Below are positions 54,947 to 64,000 of a DNA stretch of 64,000 nucleotides, piece after piece. This DNA comes from Glaciecola sp965660625 (GTDB lineage: Bacteria > Pseudomonadota > Gammaproteobacteria > Enterobacterales > Alteromonadaceae). The notes under the pieces were generated by a model. It was given only the letters and a program-made list of their open reading frames with translations. It was not told the origin of the DNA and searched no databases. The translations under genes were made by a program, and so were the position numbers. Location: positions 1 through 64,000 of the forward strand of contig CBFIAR010000012.1 of assembly GCA_965660625.1 (NCBI GenBank). The letters are read 5' to 3'. The stretch's first letter is position 1. Each line of letters starts with the position of its first letter.

Positions 54947-55390
54947 ATGATTATATCTGATATCATTTCACTCGACCGCACTGAATGCGCGGTTGAGTGC
55001 CAAAGCAAAAAACGAATTTTTGAAGTGATCAGCGAAATTGCTGTGAAAGGAAACCCACAGCTTAATTTAAACGATGTGCTTGCTAGCATGTTGGCGCGTG
55101 AGAAAATGGGTAGCACTGGCATTGGCAATGGTATTGCCATTCCACACGGCAGAATTGAAGGAATAAAGGATATAGTTGCGATTATTGTCACGAGCGAAGA
55201 ACCCATTAAATTCGATGCTATAGATGATAAGCCGGTAGATATATTTTTCGCCCTACTGGTACCAAGTGAACAAACCCAAGAGCATCTTCAAACACTTTCA
55301 TCTATCGCACAAAAATTGAGCGATAAGAATATAGTAAAAGCGATAAGAAACGCTGTAACTAGAGACGAAATTATTTCAGCACTGGCATAG
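54947..55390 (+). CDS. ptsN: PTS IIA-Ntr protein PtsN
   Basis: 147 residues of the PTS EIIA-2 fold. The phosphorylated histidine is His67 in GNGIAIPHGRIEGI. PtsN takes phosphate from NPr (ptsO here) and regulates potassium uptake and nitrogen control rather than carrying sugar. A strong hairpin follows the stop codon. Confidence 0.94.
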   Translation: MIISDIISLDRTECAVECQSKKRIFEVISEIAVKGNPQLNLNDVLASMLAREKMGSTGIGNGIAIPHGRIEGIKDIVAIIVTSEEPIKFDAIDDKPVDIFFALLVPSEQTQEHLQTLSSIAQKLSDKNIVKAIRNAVTRDEIISALA

Positions 55391-55398
55391 CAATCAAC

Positions 55399-55424
55399 AA
55401 AACGGTGGATTAAGCCACCGTTTT
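55399..55424 (+). terminator. Perfect hairpin between ptsN and rapZ
   Basis: AAAACGGTGG (55399-55408) pairs exactly with CCACCGTTTT (55415-55424) around a six-base loop, giving a symmetrical A-stem-T terminator. It lies inside what is usually one operon, so it should partly separate rpoN-hpf-ptsN from rapZ-ptsO. Confidence 0.75.
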
Positions 55425-55458
55425 ATAACTGTCATCTACCGCTTAAGGACTTACACAC

Positions 55459-56358
55459 GTGAAACTCTTGATCATCAGTGGTCGCTCTGGCTCAGGCAAA
55501 TCGATTGCCTTGAGAGCCTTGGAAGACCTAGGGTATTATTGCGTAGATAACATACCTGTCAATTTGCTACCGACACTTACTCATGCGCTCGCTGATGAAA
55601 GTGAAAAAGTAGCGGTTAGTGTCGATGTGCGAAACATGCCTAAAATGGCGAATGAGCTTAGCGAAATTGTCGACTTTTTGCCCAACATTTGGGAAGTCAC
55701 GATTCTGTATTTAGACGCTAGTGACGATGTATTAATTAAGCGCTATAGTGAGACAAGACGCCTACACCCTCTATTTAAGCTCAACAAATCACTTGCAGAA
55801 TCGATTGAAGCAGAGCGAGAAATATTAGTACCGGTATCTGAAAAAGCTGATTTGCATATCAATACGGATAATTTGTCTCTGCACGAGCTTTCAGAACTAA
55901 TACGGGAGCGAATATTAGGTAAAAAAAGCGCAAACCTCGTCCTGGTATTTGAGTCATTTGGCTTTAAATACGGTATTCCAAGAGATGCAGATTATGTGTT
56001 TGATGCGCGCTTTTTGCCAAACCCACATTGGGAGCCTGACTTAAAACCCTTGAACGGCTTAGATGGGCCAGTGCAGTTATTTTTGGGGTCACAGCCACTG
56101 GTCACCAAATTTATTTGGCAGATTCAAAACTTGATATCAACTTGGCTGCCTCACTTAGAGAGAAACAACCGCAGCTACGTTACTGTAGCCATTGGCTGCA
56201 CCGGGGGGCAGCATCGCTCCGTATTTGTCGCAGAAGCCCTTGCCAATAGTTTTCGCACAAGTCATGGAGATGTACAAATTAGGCACCGTGAATTGAAGTT
56301 GATTAAAGCAGAAGAAAACGCGGCAATCGCATTCCAAGAGCCTCACAATGATCGTTGA
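55459..56358 (+). CDS. rapZ: RNase adapter protein RapZ
   Basis: 299 residues (E. coli 284). Walker A GRSGSGKS at residues 8-15, Walker B-like VSVDVRN, and the C-terminal domain with the conserved CTGGQHRSV motif. In E. coli it senses glucosamine-6-phosphate and guides RNase E to the small RNA GlmZ. It overlaps ptsO by 11 bases. Confidence 0.95.
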   Translation: MKLLIISGRSGSGKSIALRALEDLGYYCVDNIPVNLLPTLTHALADESEKVAVSVDVRNMPKMANELSEIVDFLPNIWEVTILYLDASDDVLIKRYSETRRLHPLFKLNKSLAESIEAEREILVPVSEKADLHINTDNLSLHELSELIRERILGKKSANLVLVFESFGFKYGIPRDADYVFDARFLPNPHWEPDLKPLNGLDGPVQLFLGSQPLVTKFIWQIQNLISTWLPHLERNNRSYVTVAIGCTGGQHRSVFVAEALANSFRTSHGDVQIRHRELKLIKAEENAAIAFQEPHNDR

Positions 56359-56620
56359 AAAACAACTTACTATCGTTAATAAATTAGGCCTACACGCCCG
56401 CGCGGCTACTCAATTGGCAAAATTAGCCAATCAGTTTGAGGCTTCTATAACAATGTATCAGGATGATAAAGAAGCCTTTGCTAACAGTGTCTTAGCGCTT
56501 ATGATGCTTGAAAGCAGTCAAGGGAAACAAGTGCTAGTGCGCTGCGATGGAAACGACGCCGAAAAAGCAATGCAGGCGATTGAAAATTTAATCGTCAATA
56601 AATTTCACGAAGATGAATAG
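56348..56620 (+). CDS. ptsO: Phosphocarrier protein NPr
   Basis: 90 residues of the HPr fold. The active histidine is His16 in NKLGLHARAATQLAK. NPr carries phosphate from PtsP to PtsN in the nitrogen PTS. It overlaps rapZ and is followed by mgtE after six bases; mgtE may be in the same transcript. Confidence 0.94.
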   Translation: MIVEKQLTIVNKLGLHARAATQLAKLANQFEASITMYQDDKEAFANSVLALMMLESSQGKQVLVRCDGNDAEKAMQAIENLIVNKFHEDE

Positions 56621-56626
56621 GGCCTT

Positions 56627-57985
56627 ATGGCTGAAACTGTTGAACAGAATAATGTACAAAACCAGTTAGCCTCGATAAGCGAATCGCTTAACGATGGAAC
56701 TTTTGTGCAAGTTCGAAAGTTACTCCATGATCTGCAGCCAAGTGACGTTGCTCTTCTATTAGAATCAAGCCCGAGTAAAACCCGTAATGAATTATGGCAG
56801 CTCATTGACGCTGATTTTCATGGTGATGTCCTAGAGGAATTATCGGAAGATGTTCGTAACGGTATTATTTCTAAAATGGTGCCCTCTAGTGTGGTTGATG
56901 CACTTGAGGACATGGATACCGATGACTTAGTTGAAACCCTAAGTTCTCTGCCCGATCCTGTTTTACAAAGCATTTTGAAATCGATGGATGCGCAAGATCG
57001 TTTGCGCGCGGAAAAAGCACTGTCATACGGTGAAGAGACGGCCGGTTTTATCATGAATACCGACACTATCACACTTCGTCCTGACGTGACTATTGACGTG
57101 GTTTTGCGATATTTACGCCTCAAAGGTGAACTACCTGAAAACACCGATACCTTATATGTTGTCAATCGTCATGATAATTTGATTGGCACCGTGCCGGTCA
57201 CTAAATTGCTTACTTCACTTCCTGATATGAGTGTGAAAGAGATCATGAATGAAGAGCCGGAAACCATTCCCGTTGACATGAGTGACAGTGAAGTTGCGAG
57301 TATGTTTGAACGTTACGACTGGCTTTCAGCACCGGTTATCGATAAACACAAAATACTGGTCGGGCGAATCACAATTGATGATGTGGTAGACATTATTCGC
57401 GAAGATGCCGAACACTCTATGATGAGTATGGCGGGTCTAGATGATGAAGAAGATACATTTGCTCCGGTTGGAAAAAGTACCCAGCGCCGCTCTATTTGGC
57501 TTGGTGTCAATTTAGTCACCGCTTTAATGGCAGCTGCGGTGAGCGATTTATTTGAAGCCACGCTGAGTCAACTTGCCGTGCTAGCGATACTCAATACCAT
57601 CGTGCCAAGTATGGGTGGCGTTGCGGGTAACCAAACTCTGACCCTAGTGATCCGCGGTATGGCATTAGGTCATGTTAGCCAAAGTAACTCGGCATGGCTT
57701 ATCAAAAAAGAACTCGCCATCGGCTTTTTAAATGGTGTGATTTGGGCAACACTGATCGCCTCGGTAATCGCATTGTGGAAACAAGACTTTATGCTCGGCG
57801 TAGTCATCGCATTTGCTATGATGATGAATATGATCGCCGCAGGGCTCGCAGGTGCCACGTTACCGATTATAATGAAAAAATTAAATATTGACCCAGCGCT
57901 TGCTGGTAGCGTTATTCTAACGACGATCACTGATGTTGTGGGAATATTTGCATTCCTAGGTACCGCCACTTTATTCTTGATTTAG
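56627..57985 (+). CDS. mgtE: Magnesium transporter MgtE
   Basis: 452 residues: N-terminal helical domain (about 1-130), two CBS domains (about 135-255), then five membrane helices, the full MgtE layout. The pore motif PSMGGVAGNQTLTLVIRGMALG is clear. It is a Mg2+ channel whose cytoplasmic domain closes when Mg is high. It lies six bases after ptsO, a common Alteromonadales and Vibrio arrangement. Confidence 0.94.
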   Translation: MAETVEQNNVQNQLASISESLNDGTFVQVRKLLHDLQPSDVALLLESSPSKTRNELWQLIDADFHGDVLEELSEDVRNGIISKMVPSSVVDALEDMDTDDLVETLSSLPDPVLQSILKSMDAQDRLRAEKALSYGEETAGFIMNTDTITLRPDVTIDVVLRYLRLKGELPENTDTLYVVNRHDNLIGTVPVTKLLTSLPDMSVKEIMNEEPETIPVDMSDSEVASMFERYDWLSAPVIDKHKILVGRITIDDVVDIIREDAEHSMMSMAGLDDEEDTFAPVGKSTQRRSIWLGVNLVTALMAAAVSDLFEATLSQLAVLAILNTIVPSMGGVAGNQTLTLVIRGMALGHVSQSNSAWLIKKELAIGFLNGVIWATLIASVIALWKQDFMLGVVIAFAMMMNMIAAGLAGATLPIIMKKLNIDPALAGSVILTTITDVVGIFAFLGTATLFLI

Positions 57986-58036
57986 CTAATAAGGCATTCA
58001 ATAAGCTGTGCCAGAACTGTCTTTACTTAGTTCTCT

Positions 58037-58672
58037 TTACGAGTTTCCACCTGCGTGTGCATTTTCAGAACGTTGATAGACAATATTGCCAGAAGTAACA
58101 TCAATGAGTGCTGACTGAAGTGCCTCAGCATCGCTGCACGCAACCGCAAAACGGTTTACTACGTGGCTTTGATACGTAACGTCTGCATCCTGCACTGAAT
58201 ATTTTTCCAACAAGCGAGCAATGGCACCTTGAAAGCTATAGTCATACTCAATGGTCACCCAGCAGCGTTCCACTTTTACTGTTAATGGCAACTTCTCCAG
58301 AACTTGAACAACCGCCTCAGAATATGCCCTCTGTAAACCACCCGTTCCTAACTTTGTGCCTCCAAAGTATCGCACAACTGCAACCGCTATTTCGCCCAAA
58401 CCACTATATTGAAGCACTTTCAACATTGGCATTCCAGCGGTGCCACTTGGCTCACCGTCATCACTCATGGAACATTCTGTGCTGTCGGGTGAACCTGCAA
58501 TATATGCCCAACAAACATGATTAGCTTGTGGGTGTTCTATTTTTAATTTTTTTATAAAAGCATTAGCTTCCTGACGATTACTTACATTTGTCACATAGGA
58601 AATAAATTTACTGCGTTTTATTTCTAACTCGACCTCGTTGTCGCCAGCAGGTATTGAGTAATCTATCGTCAT
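58037..58672 (-). CDS. yigZ: IMPACT/YigZ-family protein
   Basis: 211 residues with the UPF0029/IMPACT N-terminal domain (ELEIKRSKFISYVTNVSNRQEANAFIK; SDDGEPSGTAGMPML; VRYFGGTKLGTGGLQRAYSEA) and a ferredoxin-like C-terminal domain. Function in bacteria is uncertain. It converges with mgtE and precedes arcB on the same strand (48 bases to the arcB stop). Confidence 0.92.
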   Translation of the reverse strand: MTIDYSIPAGDNEVELEIKRSKFISYVTNVSNRQEANAFIKKLKIEHPQANHVCWAYIAGSPDSTECSMSDDGEPSGTAGMPMLKVLQYSGLGEIAVAVVRYFGGTKLGTGGLQRAYSEAVVQVLEKLPLTVKVERCWVTIEYDYSFQGAIARLLEKYSVQDADVTYQSHVVNRFAVACSDAEALQSALIDVTSGNIVYQRSENAHAGGNS

Positions 58673-58720
58673 AAGTATGCGTGCACTATGAAATTAAAGG
58701 TGGGCGGCAAACAAAAGCGA

Positions 58721-61072
58721 TTAATCATCTATCTTGTTGGCATTAACCCATTCCATCAAGTGCTCAACATCCTTATCAATCGCCATCGCGAGTTCTTCTA
58801 CCCATTCGTGGACATTTTCCCACCAGGCTGGATGATCGCCCTCTTGAATCTTATTTGCCGTTTGCTGCACGCGCATCAAACCGACCGAGCCAGCGGCACC
58901 TTTAATTTTATGTGCCTGAGAACAAACCTCGGCCTTTTCGTTTGCTGCGAGAGAGACAGTTAACAATTCCATGTACTCAGGAATTTTCTCCTTAAAGATA
59001 CCCAAACTTGCTCGCACCATATCTTCGCCAATAGTATCAATCAACATTTGCAGCATATCCACATCTAAAATCTTGTCTACTTTTGGGATACTGACGAGTT
59101 CACTCGCTGGGCGTCTTTCGTCGTGTTTTTGTTCTTCACCAAACAACTCATTAAACACTTCTATCACGCGGCTCTTTTTAATTGGCTTAGCAATGATATC
59201 GTCCATGCCGTTTTGCAAATATTCTTCGCGCTTTTTAATTACGTTTGCCGTCAAGGCAACAATAGGAGTTTGTAGCACTAACTCTTCTTCGTGCAGCACT
59301 TTTGCAACATCAAAGCCACTCATATCAGGCAGTTGGATATCAAGTAAAATTAGGTCATATTCGGTTTTACGGGCCATTTCAATTGCAGCGGTGCCTGTCA
59401 TAGCAACCTCTACCCGTTGCCCTAATTTTTCCAATAACGCTTTCGCCACCAACACATTCAATTCGATATCTTCAACGAGTAAAATATTTAAATTACTAAC
59501 TTCTAATTCAGCCATCCTAGCCTGCTGCTGGCTAATCGCTACCGGTAATACAATTTCGAAACATGTACCTTGACCAACCACGCTGTGCACAAGAATCTCA
59601 CCATCCATCTTATCAACCATTTGCTTACATATTGCTAAGCCAATGCCTGTGCCTGTCGCAGACTTGTGATCAGGATGGTCCACTTGATAATACATCGCAA
59701 ATATCTTTTCCAAATCATCCGTCGGAATGCCAATACCGGTATCTGTAATCCTGAAGGTAACTTTAGCGTTACCCGCACCTTCATCGGTTGCAGCGACAGT
59801 GAGTTTCACCTCACCTTTTTGAGTGAACTTGATAGCATTAAATAATATATTCCACAGTACCTGACGCAACCTAGTACCGTCTGCTTCAATGGCAAAAGGG
59901 ATAGGTTCTAAAATTTCAGAGTGAAACTTTAAGTTCTTATCCTGCGCTAATAAGCTGACAATACTCGTGATTTCATTCGTAAAGTCACGCAAATTGACTG
60001 TTTTTAAATCAATTTCAATTTTGTCTCTATCGAGCTTATCAAGATCCACAATATCGTTGAAAATATTACCCAAAGTAATCGCACTTGCATAGATTGTGCT
60101 CACCCAATCGAATTGCTCTTTGCTTAATTTGGTGTCTCGTAGCATTCGACTCAAGCCAACAATACCATTTAAGGGCGTGCGGAGTTCGTGACTAATTGTA
60201 GCAACAAATTTTGTTTTGTCCTTGCTGGCTTGGGCAATTGCACTTTCTGCTTGTTTTCGTTCAGTCATGTCTCGACCAAAGGCTAGCAGACCCAAACGAT
60301 GTCCATCCTGATCAAAAAATGGTACCTTGCGCATCTCGAAGTACCGACGACGGCCATCCGCGAATTGTAACCACAACTCTTCAGTCAAACTGGCGTTGGT
60401 TTCCAATACTTCATTGTCACTAGCAGCGACCTGTCGAGCGAGGTGCTCATCATAAACCTGATGTGGTGTTAACCCTACGAGTTCAGCCTCTGTTTTACCG
60501 GTCACTTCCTCGGCAACACGGTTACAACCAGCAAACCGCCCTTCTTCATTCCGATAATAAATTAGGTCAGGAGACGCGTCTATAATAGAGCGTGTCAGTG
60601 TAGATAAACGCCTAGCCTGCATTTCCTGTTCTGATTTTTCTTTTATTTCCCGCTCTAGCTCTTCAAATACACTCTCACGCTCTAATTGCGCATTGCGTCG
60701 CTGCTCTATTTCATAATTTAACTGACGAATATTATTTTGTAACTCACGATTTAAAATAACGTCATGTTTGCGCAAGCGTTCTAATTGACTGACGGCATCT
60801 TCCAACTTAATTCGACTATGCTCTAGTTGTTTAATTAGCTCACTAAAAAAATACAGTACCCAAGGTGCGCTCAGTAAAGTCAGGATGAGTGCGCTAATGA
60901 AGTCGTCTGGATTAACCTGACTCCCTAAGCTGGCTCTTATTATATATGAGCCCGCTAATGTAAACAGCAGCGTCAATATGACAAACATAATACTAATTTT
61001 CAGTGTGCCAAAGCGGTCAACAAATTTTGCAAATTTGATGGCCCAAGAGTCATTTGATGATTTTAAGTGCAT
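58721..61072 (-). CDS. arcB: Aerobic respiration sensor kinase ArcB
   Basis: 783 residues (E. coli 778). Two membrane helices (about 26-80), a long coiled linker, PAS domain (about 155-275), HisKA with His295 (ISHELRTP), HATPase, receiver with Asp578 (LLDIQLPD), and HPt with His721 (AHKIKGAAGS). It senses quinone redox state and phosphorylates ArcA. Cys183 in AGCNRVAEE matches E. coli Cys180, but the position of E. coli Cys241 is Tyr244 (GRRRYFEMRK). Next to gltB, as in E. coli. arcA is not in the window. Confidence 0.95.
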   Translation of the reverse strand: MHLKSSNDSWAIKFAKFVDRFGTLKISIMFVILTLLFTLAGSYIIRASLGSQVNPDDFISALILTLLSAPWVLYFFSELIKQLEHSRIKLEDAVSQLERLRKHDVILNRELQNNIRQLNYEIEQRRNAQLERESVFEELEREIKEKSEQEMQARRLSTLTRSIIDASPDLIYYRNEEGRFAGCNRVAEEVTGKTEAELVGLTPHQVYDEHLARQVAASDNEVLETNASLTEELWLQFADGRRRYFEMRKVPFFDQDGHRLGLLAFGRDMTERKQAESAIAQASKDKTKFVATISHELRTPLNGIVGLSRMLRDTKLSKEQFDWVSTIYASAITLGNIFNDIVDLDKLDRDKIEIDLKTVNLRDFTNEITSIVSLLAQDKNLKFHSEILEPIPFAIEADGTRLRQVLWNILFNAIKFTQKGEVKLTVAATDEGAGNAKVTFRITDTGIGIPTDDLEKIFAMYYQVDHPDHKSATGTGIGLAICKQMVDKMDGEILVHSVVGQGTCFEIVLPVAISQQQARMAELEVSNLNILLVEDIELNVLVAKALLEKLGQRVEVAMTGTAAIEMARKTEYDLILLDIQLPDMSGFDVAKVLHEEELVLQTPIVALTANVIKKREEYLQNGMDDIIAKPIKKSRVIEVFNELFGEEQKHDERRPASELVSIPKVDKILDVDMLQMLIDTIGEDMVRASLGIFKEKIPEYMELLTVSLAANEKAEVCSQAHKIKGAAGSVGLMRVQQTANKIQEGDHPAWWENVHEWVEELAMAIDKDVEHLMEWVNANKIDD

Positions 61073-61649
61073 AAAAAGAGGTCGTCTTAAACTAGAGGTA
61101 GGTGGCTATGCTACCAAGAATGCAAAATAAGTGACAATAAAGAAATGAATTGATCGAATAACGACACAGCAAAGCACAATACTTATGCATTAAGAACAGC
61201 ATTTTCATTCACAAACGTTTTTTCGCCTAAACAGACATTGCTGCTACAGCGGCAATAAAAAAATAATTTTCATACCACAAATAAAGAGAATCCTCTGCAA
61301 ACATATGCAGATGAGTGAGACATGCATGGCCGAACTCATTATTAACAAAGGACATCACTGTAATTTCCATTACTTGGAAACAACATTCACCAAAAAAATA
61401 TTAATATTATCGCTGTTTATAATTGATTTTTTCTTGGGGAATATGTATGTTGTCGAGTCCGTTTTGAAATGCATAAAAATTCGTAATTATCAAAGTTCAC
61501 AACGGCTCAAGAATTCTGTCAAATCCGACAGCAAAAAGCTCAAAATAATAATAAAAAGAAACACAGCGACATTATCGCTTTTTTAACAAGTATCACGCTA
61601 GTTTTAGGACAACGTGCCTCGGTGAACGTTAACGAGGAAGGAGAAAAAC
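61073..61649. other. 577-base region between arcB and gltB
   Basis: AT-rich, divergent promoters for arcB and gltB expected. A 93-codon open frame at 61305-61586 has no recognised domain, no good start, and a Lys/Ile-rich composition, so it is not called as a gene. A short inverted repeat CCTCG/CGAGG at 61617-61621 and 61633-61637 lies right over the gltB ribosome binding site (GAGGAAGGAG). Nothing else stands out. Confidence 0.45.
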
Positions 61650-64000
61650 ATGAGTTTGTATCATCAAAATGATTCCAAAGACAATTGTGGTTTTGGTCTA
61701 ATTGCACACACAACAGGTGAAGCAAGTCACCAACTAGTTAAGACCGCAATTGAAGGTCTAGACCGCATGCAACACCGTGGAGGCGTTGCTGCCGACGGTA
61801 AAACAGGAGATGGTTGCGGACTGTTATTGCAAAAGCCCAACGCTTTTTATCAAAAAATTGCGCAAGACAGAGGCTGGAAGCTAACGAAAGACTACGGCGT
61901 GGGCATGATTTTCTTGAGTCAGAACCCCACCCTTGCCGAACAATCACGCCAAATTCTGAATGAAGAAATGGAACGCGAAATGTTGCCGATACTAGGCTGG
62001 CGAGAGGTTCCTGTAGATAAAACAGTATTGGGTGATTTAGCTCTAACGGGCGTTCCACAGATCGAGCAAGTCTTTGTTAATTGCCCTAGCGGCTGGCGTA
62101 CTGAAGATCTAGAACGCCGTTTATATATGGCAAGACGCCGGGCAGAGAAACGCTTAGAAGATGATCCTGACTTTTATGTAGCGTGTTTATCCGCTCTCGT
62201 TACCGTTTATAAAGGCTTGGTAATGCCAAAAGATTTACCCGCTTTTTACCTTGATCTTGCCGATGAAAACCTACAATCGAGTATTTGTGTTTTCCACCAG
62301 AGATTTTCAACCAACACTCTACCAAAGTGGCCTCTAGCACAACCTTTTAGGTACTTAGCGCACAACGGTGAGATTAATACTATTAAAGGCAATCGAGACT
62401 GGGCTGCAGCGCGAGAAGGTAAGTTTGCGACGCCATTGATACCCGATTTAATGCAAGCCGCTCCCTTTGTAAATACAGAAGGTTCAGACTCTAGTTCACT
62501 GGACAACATGCTTGAGCTATTTTTAGCCGGCGGCATGGACTTATTCCGTGCGATGCGATTACTAGTGCCACCTGCATATCAAAATAACAAAACCATGGGT
62601 GAAGAACTACGTTCATTTTACGAGTTTAACTCAATGCATATGGAACCTTGGGATGGCCCAGCAGGCATCGTATTGACCAATGGTCGTCATGTAGCCTGCA
62701 ACCTCGATAGAAATGGCTTACGTCCTGCTCGGTATGTCATCACCAAAGATGGACTCATTACTCTAGCATCCGAAATTGGCATATGGGACTACAAGCAAGA
62801 AGATGTGATTGAGAAAGGCCGCGTTGGTCCCGGTGAAATGCTCGCTGTGGATACCTATACCGGTAAAATTTGGCGTACCAACGAAATTGACGACGACCTG
62901 CAGTCTCGCCACCCATACAAAGAATGGTTAGACAGCCATATCAAGCATCTTATTCCTGTGCAAAGTGCTGATCATAGCAAAATTGGTCAGCGCGTGTTTG
63001 ACGATAACAAAATGGCGACCTACCACAAACTGCACGGCTACAGTTACGAAGAGATGCAGCAAATCATCAAGGTACTCGCTAAAGACGGTCAAGAGGCTGT
63101 AGGCTCGATGGGCGACGATACACCTATGGCAATAATGTCATCAAACAACCGCACATTGTATGATTACTTTCGGCAGCAATTTGCTCAGGTGACCAATCCG
63201 CCAATTGATTCACTGCGCGAAAATCACGTGATGTCATTAGCCACGTGTATTGGTCGTGAACAGAATGTATTCAATGAAACCAGAGGTTATGCAAACCGAG
63301 TGCTGTTTGAGTCACCTATTCTTATGTATACCGACTTAAAGCAACTGCGCGAACTGGACAAAAAGTATTATTACAACGAAAACATTCAACTTAACTATCA
63401 TCCCGAAGAAGGCTTAGCCGCGGCGATTGTGCGTATTTGTGATGAGGTTGAAGAGGCTGTGCGCGAGCGTGGTGCTGTTTTTGTCGTACTTACCGACCGA
63501 GATATAAGCCCAGAAACACTGCCCATTCCAGCAGCAATGGCAGTTGGAGCAGTGCAACGCAGACTGATTGATAAAGCGCTACGTTGTGATGCTAACATTG
63601 TTGTTGAAACCGCTTCAGCGAGAGATCCGCATCACTTTGCCGTACTCATTGGCTTGGGTGCAACAGCTATTTATCCTTTCTTAGCGTATGAAACCATTGA
63701 GCAGATGGTTGAGAATAAAGAGCTAGATATCACTGCTATGCAGGCTGTTATGAATTACCGTAAAGGTATTAATAAAGGCTTATATAAGATAATGTCAAAG
63801 ATGGGCATTAGCACGATTGCAAGTTATAGAAGCTCTAAATTATTTGAAGCAGTCGGTATCAGTAGTGACGTCATTGCACTGTGTTTTAGAGGCGTGCCTA
63901 GTCGTATTCAAGGTGCATCATTTGCAGATTTCGAGCAGGACCTAACAAATCTATCTAGGATTGCTTGGTTAAAGCGTAAAAAAATCTCTCACGGTGGTTT
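61650..64000 (+). CDS. gltB: Glutamate synthase large subunit, 5' part
   Basis: The first 783 codons are in the window; the gene continues beyond the right edge. It starts with MSLYHQNDSKDNCGFG, where Cys13 becomes the N-terminal nucleophile of the class II glutamine amidotransferase domain after a short propeptide is removed. SSICVFHQRFSTNTLPKWPLAQPFRYLAHNGEINT is the amidotransferase core; the central domain follows. With gltD it makes two glutamates from glutamine and 2-oxoglutarate. A strong GAGGAAGGAG precedes the ATG. Confidence 0.96.
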   Translation, partial: MSLYHQNDSKDNCGFGLIAHTTGEASHQLVKTAIEGLDRMQHRGGVAADGKTGDGCGLLLQKPNAFYQKIAQDRGWKLTKDYGVGMIFLSQNPTLAEQSRQILNEEMEREMLPILGWREVPVDKTVLGDLALTGVPQIEQVFVNCPSGWRTEDLERRLYMARRRAEKRLEDDPDFYVACLSALVTVYKGLVMPKDLPAFYLDLADENLQSSICVFHQRFSTNTLPKWPLAQPFRYLAHNGEINTIKGNRDWAAAREGKFATPLIPDLMQAAPFVNTEGSDSSSLDNMLELFLAGGMDLFRAMRLLVPPAYQNNKTMGEELRSFYEFNSMHMEPWDGPAGIVLTNGRHVACNLDRNGLRPARYVITKDGLITLASEIGIWDYKQEDVIEKGRVGPGEMLAVDTYTGKIWRTNEIDDDLQSRHPYKEWLDSHIKHLIPVQSADHSKIGQRVFDDNKMATYHKLHGYSYEEMQQIIKVLAKDGQEAVGSMGDDTPMAIMSSNNRTLYDYFRQQFAQVTNPPIDSLRENHVMSLATCIGREQNVFNETRGYANRVLFESPILMYTDLKQLRELDKKYYYNENIQLNYHPEEGLAAAIVRICDEVEEAVRERGAVFVVLTDRDISPETLPIPAAMAVGAVQRRLIDKALRCDANIVVETASARDPHHFAVLIGLGATAIYPFLAYETIEQMVENKELDITAMQAVMNYRKGINKGLYKIMSKMGISTIASYRSSKLFEAVGISSDVIALCFRGVPSRIQGASFADFEQDLTNLSRIAWLKRKKISHGG

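Noticed and set aside
61305..61586. 93-codon frame between arcB and gltB
   Set aside because: AT-driven Lys/Ile-rich composition, no start signal and no homology that I recognise.

Overview
The window reads as chromosome of a marine gammaproteobacterium of the order Alteromonadales (Alteromonadaceae-like: roughly 40-45% GC by eye, many c-di-GMP proteins, tmRNA/tRNA-free, with the gammaproteobacterial blocks degQ-degS, murA-ibaG-mlaBCDEF, kdsDC-lptCAB-rpoN-hpf-ptsN-rapZ-ptsO, and arcB next to gltB). The species cannot be fixed from the sequence alone. No prophage, insertion sequence, CRISPR array or tRNA was seen.

Left half, 0.4-38 kb (accessory or lineage-specific). 0.4-4.5 kb: a glycine-rich stress-type protein, a ZIP metal transporter, and a TlpA-like thioredoxin / DUF4266 lipoprotein / DUF3570 outer-membrane protein operon. 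4.5-9.2 kb: c-di-GMP enzymes, including a GGDEF-EAL receptor interrupted by one in-frame ochre codon at 6613-6615. 9.3-11.4 kb: a pair of membrane-flanked bacterial PH-domain proteins. 11.5-16.2 kb: a GGDEF fossil followed by a tight four-gene unit (cupredoxin, EAL protein with degenerate GGDEF, DUF3034 protein, lipoprotein truncated haemoglobin). 16.3-22.6 kb: histone-deacetylase-like hydrolase, a BamA/TamA-like barrel, dgkA-eptA, corA. 22.9-29.6 kb: a BrxR/CapW-type WYL regulator without a defence system beside it, TerB, a membrane protein divergent from a DesK-type two-component system, a ClpP-like protein, a eukaryotic-type protein arginine methyltransferase and a His-rich SEC-C mini-protein. 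29.7-37.7 kb: sulfotransferase-like protein, CIA30 protein, a TraF-like barrel plus a large lipoprotein, and a CHASE hybrid kinase.

Right half, 37.7-64 kb (conserved core). RNase P RNA and a YebC-family gene, zapE/zapG divergent pair, two HtrA proteases, murA, the Mla phospholipid transport operon, a Ca/Na exchanger, Kdo synthesis and LPS transport genes running into the sigma-54/PTS-Ntr cluster, mgtE, yigZ, arcB and the 5' part of gltB, which leaves the window.

Themes: envelope maintenance dominates (Mla, Lpt, Kdo, DegS/DegQ, EptA/DgkA recycling, PH-domain proteins, several outer-membrane barrels), together with c-di-GMP signalling and metal or redox handling at the envelope. The strongest leads for something undescribed are the copper/haem/c-di-GMP unit at 11.8-16.2 kb, the thioredoxin/DUF4266/DUF3570 unit, the PRMT with its palindrome-rich divergent promoter region, and the orphan BrxR-like regulator.
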